From positions 5,270,001 through 5,334,000 of the forward strand of contig NZ_SHLD01000001.1 in assembly GCF_004217615.1 (NCBI RefSeq): a DNA stretch of 64,000 bases, given 5' to 3'. Below, in pieces: positions 61,716 through 64,000 of the stretch; position 1 is the first letter of the stretch; the number at the start of each line of letters is the position of its first letter. Under the pieces are notes generated by a model. It was not told the origin of the DNA, ran no database searches, and was given only the letters and a program-made list of their open reading frames with translations. The DNA is from Micromonospora kangleipakensis (GTDB lineage: Bacteria > Actinomycetota > Actinomycetes > Mycobacteriales > Micromonosporaceae). The translations under genes and the position numbers were made by a program.

Positions 61716-62074
61716 CCGTCCTGCTGATCGCGCTCGGGGCGGCGCTCGGCGCGCCGCTGCGCTACCTGACCGACCGCGCCGTGCAGGCCCGGCACGACTC
61801 GCCGTTCCCGTGGGGGACGCTCACCGTCAACGTGGCCGGGTCGCTGCTGCTCGGCGCGGTCACCGCGATCCCGGCCGCGCCGGCGGTGACCGCGCTGCTC
61901 GGCACCGGGTTCTGCGGCGCGCTGACCACGTGGTCCACGCTCAGCTACGAGACGCTGCGGCTGACCCGGGAGGGCGCCCGCTTCCACGCCGTGGCCAACG
62001 CGCTGGCCAGCGTGGTCGCCGGGCTGGGCGCGGCCGCGCTCGGCTACGCCCTCGCCCACGCGCTGACCGGCTGA
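61712..62074 (+). CDS. crcB2: Fluoride ion channel CrcB, second copy
   Basis: A 120-residue CrcB/Fluc channel. LIALGAALGAPLRYLTDRAV, FPWGTLTVNVAGSLLLGAVT and GTGFCGALTTWSTLSYETLR match the family. It is the shorter partner of crcB1. The GTG at 61712 overlaps the crcB1 stop by 4 bases (GTGA), so the two are coupled and likely made in equal amounts, as needed for a heterodimer. The stop is at 62074; the cobalamin gene follows on the other strand. Confidence 0.92.
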   Translation: MTVLLIALGAALGAPLRYLTDRAVQARHDSPFPWGTLTVNVAGSLLLGAVTAIPAAPAVTALLGTGFCGALTTWSTLSYETLRLTREGARFHAVANALASVVAGLGAAALGYALAHALTG

Positions 62075-62109
62075 GCCACCGCCACGCGGCCGAGTCCCGC
62101 TCACCACCA

Positions 62110-63783
62110 CTACCCGGGCGGCTCCTGACCCGGCGCCGTCGGCTGGCGGTCCGGGGCGCGCAGCGCCACCACCGGTCCGAGCACGACGACCGCCGGGGGC
62201 CGTACCCCCTCCCGGACGGTCAGCGCGCCGACCTCGTCGAGCCGGCTCGGCAGCGCCCGCTGCCCGGGGTGGCCGGCGTCCTGCACCACCAGCGCCGGTG
62301 ACCCGGGGTCGCGGCCGTGCTCGATCAGCACGGCCGCGATCTTCGCGATGGTGTCCACCGCCATCAGCAGCACCACGGTCCCCCGCGTCCGGGCCAGCGC
62401 CGGCCAGTCCACCAGCGAATCCGGGTGACCGGGCGGCAGGTGGCCGGAGACCACGGTGACGTCGTGCGCGATCCCGCGATGGGTGACGGGCACGCCGGCC
62501 AGCGCCGGCGCGGCGACCGCGCTGCTCACCCCCGGCACCAGCACGGTCTCCACGCCGGCCGCCGCGCAGGCCTGCACCTCCTCGTGGCCGCGGCCGAAGA
62601 CGTACGGGTCGCCGCCCTTGAGCCGGACCACCCGCCGGCCGGCGCGGGCGTGCGCGACCAGCGCGTCGTTGATGGTGTCCTGCCCCACCGACGGGCCCCG
62701 CGGCACCTTCGCGGCGTCCACCACCAGCACCTCCCGGCGCAGCCCGGCGAGCAGGCCGGCCGGGGCGAGCCGGTCGGCCACCACCACGTCCGCGGCGTCC
62801 AGCAACGCCTTCCCCCGTACCGTGATCAGGTCGTCGGGGCCGGGCCCGCCGCCGACGATGGCGACCTGGCCCGGGCGCAGGCCCGGGTCGTGACGGTGAT
62901 GGTGATGGTGGTCGTGGCCGCCGGCCGGGTCGTCGGGGTGGTGGTGCGGGGTCTGCGGCCGGCCCACCTTGTCGGCGAACCCGGGCAGCGCCACCCGGTA
63001 CGCGCAGGTGTCGCAGTTCATCCGGATGTCCCCGCGCAGCGCCTCGGCGTGCCGCTCGAGGACCAGGTCGGCCAGGGCGTCGCAGTCGCCGATCAGGTCG
63101 GCCACCCGCACGTCCAGCTCCGGGTGCTCGGCGGCGTACGCGTCGGACTGCGCCACGATCCGGTCCGGCAGCACCCCGGCGAAGAGGAAGTACGGGGCGA
63201 CCACGATCCGCCGGGCGCCGAGCCGGCGCAGCCGCTCCAGCACGGCCGGCACGGCCGGCTCGGCGAGGGAGATGAACCCGGGCTCGACGCCGGCGTAGCC
63301 GCGCCCCTCCCAGAGCAGCCGGGCCACCTTGGCGACCTCGGCGTTGGCGTCCGGGTCGGTGGAGCCACGCCCGATCAGCGCGATCCAGGTGCCGGCCCGG
63401 TCGGTGCCGTCGAGGACGGCGTCGATCCGCGCGGCGAGGATCTCGTGCAGCAGCGGGTGCGGCCCGAGCGGCCGGCCGTAGGCGTAGCGCAGCCCGGGAT
63501 GGCGCTGCTTCTCCCGGGCCAGCGCGGCGGGGATGTCGCCCTTGCCGTGCCCGGCGGCGGCGAGCACCAGCGGCAGCGCCACCAGGTTGCGGTGCCCCCG
63601 GCCGGCCAGCGCGCCGACCGCGTCGGTCAGCGGCGGCCGGGACAGCTCGATGAAGCCGCCCTCGACGTCGTCGACGACGCCCCGGCGGCGGATCCGGTCG
63701 ACCAGGGCGGCGAACTGCGCCACCCCGGGCGCGCTGCGGGTGCCGTGCCCGACGATCAGCAGCGGGGTGCGGTCCGGGGTCAT
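62110..63783 (-). CDS. CbiX-CobA fusion: sirohydrochlorin chelatase and uroporphyrinogen-III methyltransferase
   Basis: A 557-residue two-enzyme protein. The N-terminal half is a CbiX-type chelatase: LLIVGHGTRSAPG (His13) and VLAAAGHGKGDIP (His79) give the metal-binding His pair. Residues 255-260 are MNCDTC, the MXCXXC cluster motif of long CbiX. A His-rich stretch (280-298) follows. From about 306 the SUMT half begins, GQVAIVGGGPGPDDLITVRG, with VRLKGGDPYVFGRGHEE and PGVSSAVAAPALAGVPVTHR. It methylates uroporphyrinogen III to precorrin-2 and inserts cobalt into the dehydrogenated product. The ATG at 63783 overlaps the upstream stop. Confidence 0.9.
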   Translation of the reverse strand: MTPDRTPLLIVGHGTRSAPGVAQFAALVDRIRRRGVVDDVEGGFIELSRPPLTDAVGALAGRGHRNLVALPLVLAAAGHGKGDIPAALAREKQRHPGLRYAYGRPLGPHPLLHEILAARIDAVLDGTDRAGTWIALIGRGSTDPDANAEVAKVARLLWEGRGYAGVEPGFISLAEPAVPAVLERLRRLGARRIVVAPYFLFAGVLPDRIVAQSDAYAAEHPELDVRVADLIGDCDALADLVLERHAEALRGDIRMNCDTCAYRVALPGFADKVGRPQTPHHHPDDPAGGHDHHHHHRHDPGLRPGQVAIVGGGPGPDDLITVRGKALLDAADVVVADRLAPAGLLAGLRREVLVVDAAKVPRGPSVGQDTINDALVAHARAGRRVVRLKGGDPYVFGRGHEEVQACAAAGVETVLVPGVSSAVAAPALAGVPVTHRGIAHDVTVVSGHLPPGHPDSLVDWPALARTRGTVVLLMAVDTIAKIAAVLIEHGRDPGSPALVVQDAGHPGQRALPSRLDEVGALTVREGVRPPAVVVLGPVVALRAPDRQPTAPGQEPPG

Positions 63784-64000
63784 GACGTCTCCTCCAGGTA
63801 GAGCAGGGCGTTGAGGGCGGCGGCGGCCACCGCGGAGCCGCCCTTCTCGCCCACGTTGGAGACCGCGGGCAGACCGCTGGCCCGCAGCGCGGCCTTGGAC
63901 TCGGCGGCGCCGACGAAGCCGACCGGCAGCCCGACCACCAGCGCGGGCGCCGCGTCGAGGGCGATCAGCTCGACCAGCGCGGTCGGCGCGCAGCCGACCA
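63780..64000 (-). CDS. cobH: Precorrin-8X methylmutase, partial (5' end outside the window)
   Basis: The last 73 codons of a CbiC/CobH methylmutase, which moves the C-11 methyl group to C-12 during corrin ring synthesis. Visible blocks are VGCAPTALVELIALDAAPAL, GLPVGFVGAAESKAALRASG, and EKGGSAVAAAALNALLYLEE at the end. The stop overlaps the CbiX-CobA start by 4 bases. The gene continues beyond base 64000, so start and length are unknown. With CbiX-CobA it marks a cobalamin operon that extends past the window. Confidence 0.9.
   Translation of the reverse strand, partial: VGCAPTALVELIALDAAPALVVGLPVGFVGAAESKAALRASGLPAVSNVGEKGGSAVAAAALNALLYLEETS

Overview
The window is very GC-rich, densely coded, and full of GTG starts and 4-base ATGA/GTGA gene overlaps. 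Together with a spore-pigment-like type II polyketide operon, a branched-chain keto acid dehydrogenase with its own Lrp-type regulator, a SARP activator and orphan LuxR/AAA regulators, this points to an actinomycete, most likely Micromonosporaceae (Micromonospora-like). The family-level call is inference; no rRNA or tRNA gene was seen.

Layout. 0-4.3 kb: an SMP-30/strictosidine-synthase-like protein, an L,D-transpeptidase lipoprotein and a parallel beta-helix protein. 4.5-8.7 kb: bkdA-bkdB-bkdC (E1alpha, E1beta, E2), divergent from a bkdR-like regulator. 8.7-11.5 kb: a stand-alone LigD-type polymerase domain, a small membrane protein, and a decayed BNR-repeat gene holding an internal scrap of an IS200/IS605 element. 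11.5-18.2 kb: housekeeping genes (histidine phosphatase, NAD(P)HX dehydratase, secreted S8 protease, hemerythrin-like protein, phosphoesterase) and glyA behind a ZTP (pfl) riboswitch. 18.2-28.3 kb: ribulokinase, then a fructan locus: fructokinase and a fructose-type ABC importer on the minus strand, a secreted GH32 fructan hydrolase and a LacI repressor on the plus strand, with two matching palindromic operators in the divergent promoter region. 28.3-34 kb: small metabolic and stand-alone genes, including a chimeric SGNH/DinB pseudogene.

34-43.5 kb is the most distinctive region. A minus-strand operon runs cyclase, accDA, accB, accC, ACP-cyclase fusion, cupin, KSalpha, KSbeta, almost all translationally coupled. 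The coupling is broken only between KSalpha and KSbeta, where a 59-bp tandem repeat array sits. The ACP and the aromatase/cyclase are one reading frame, and the KSbeta has Ser where the family has Gln. A SARP regulator and a second cyclase paralogue lie on the other strand. The cluster carries its own acetyl-CoA carboxylase, so malonyl-CoA supply and aromatic polyketide assembly appear to be co-expressed.

43.6-58.3 kb: a membrane-anchored helix-hairpin-helix protein, two phosphotransferases, LtrA, an APC permease, a broken F420-type oxidoreductase, and a regulatory neighbourhood in which a LuxR/AAA protein, a cyclase-homology/ATPase protein and a DUF5995-like gene share a 26-bp upstream element. 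58.3-64 kb: dienelactone hydrolase, phenylacetate-CoA ligase plus thioesterase, a truncated MarR gene, paired CrcB fluoride channels behind a likely fluoride riboswitch, and the start of a cobalamin operon with a CbiX-CobA fusion followed by precorrin-8X methylmutase, which runs off the window edge.
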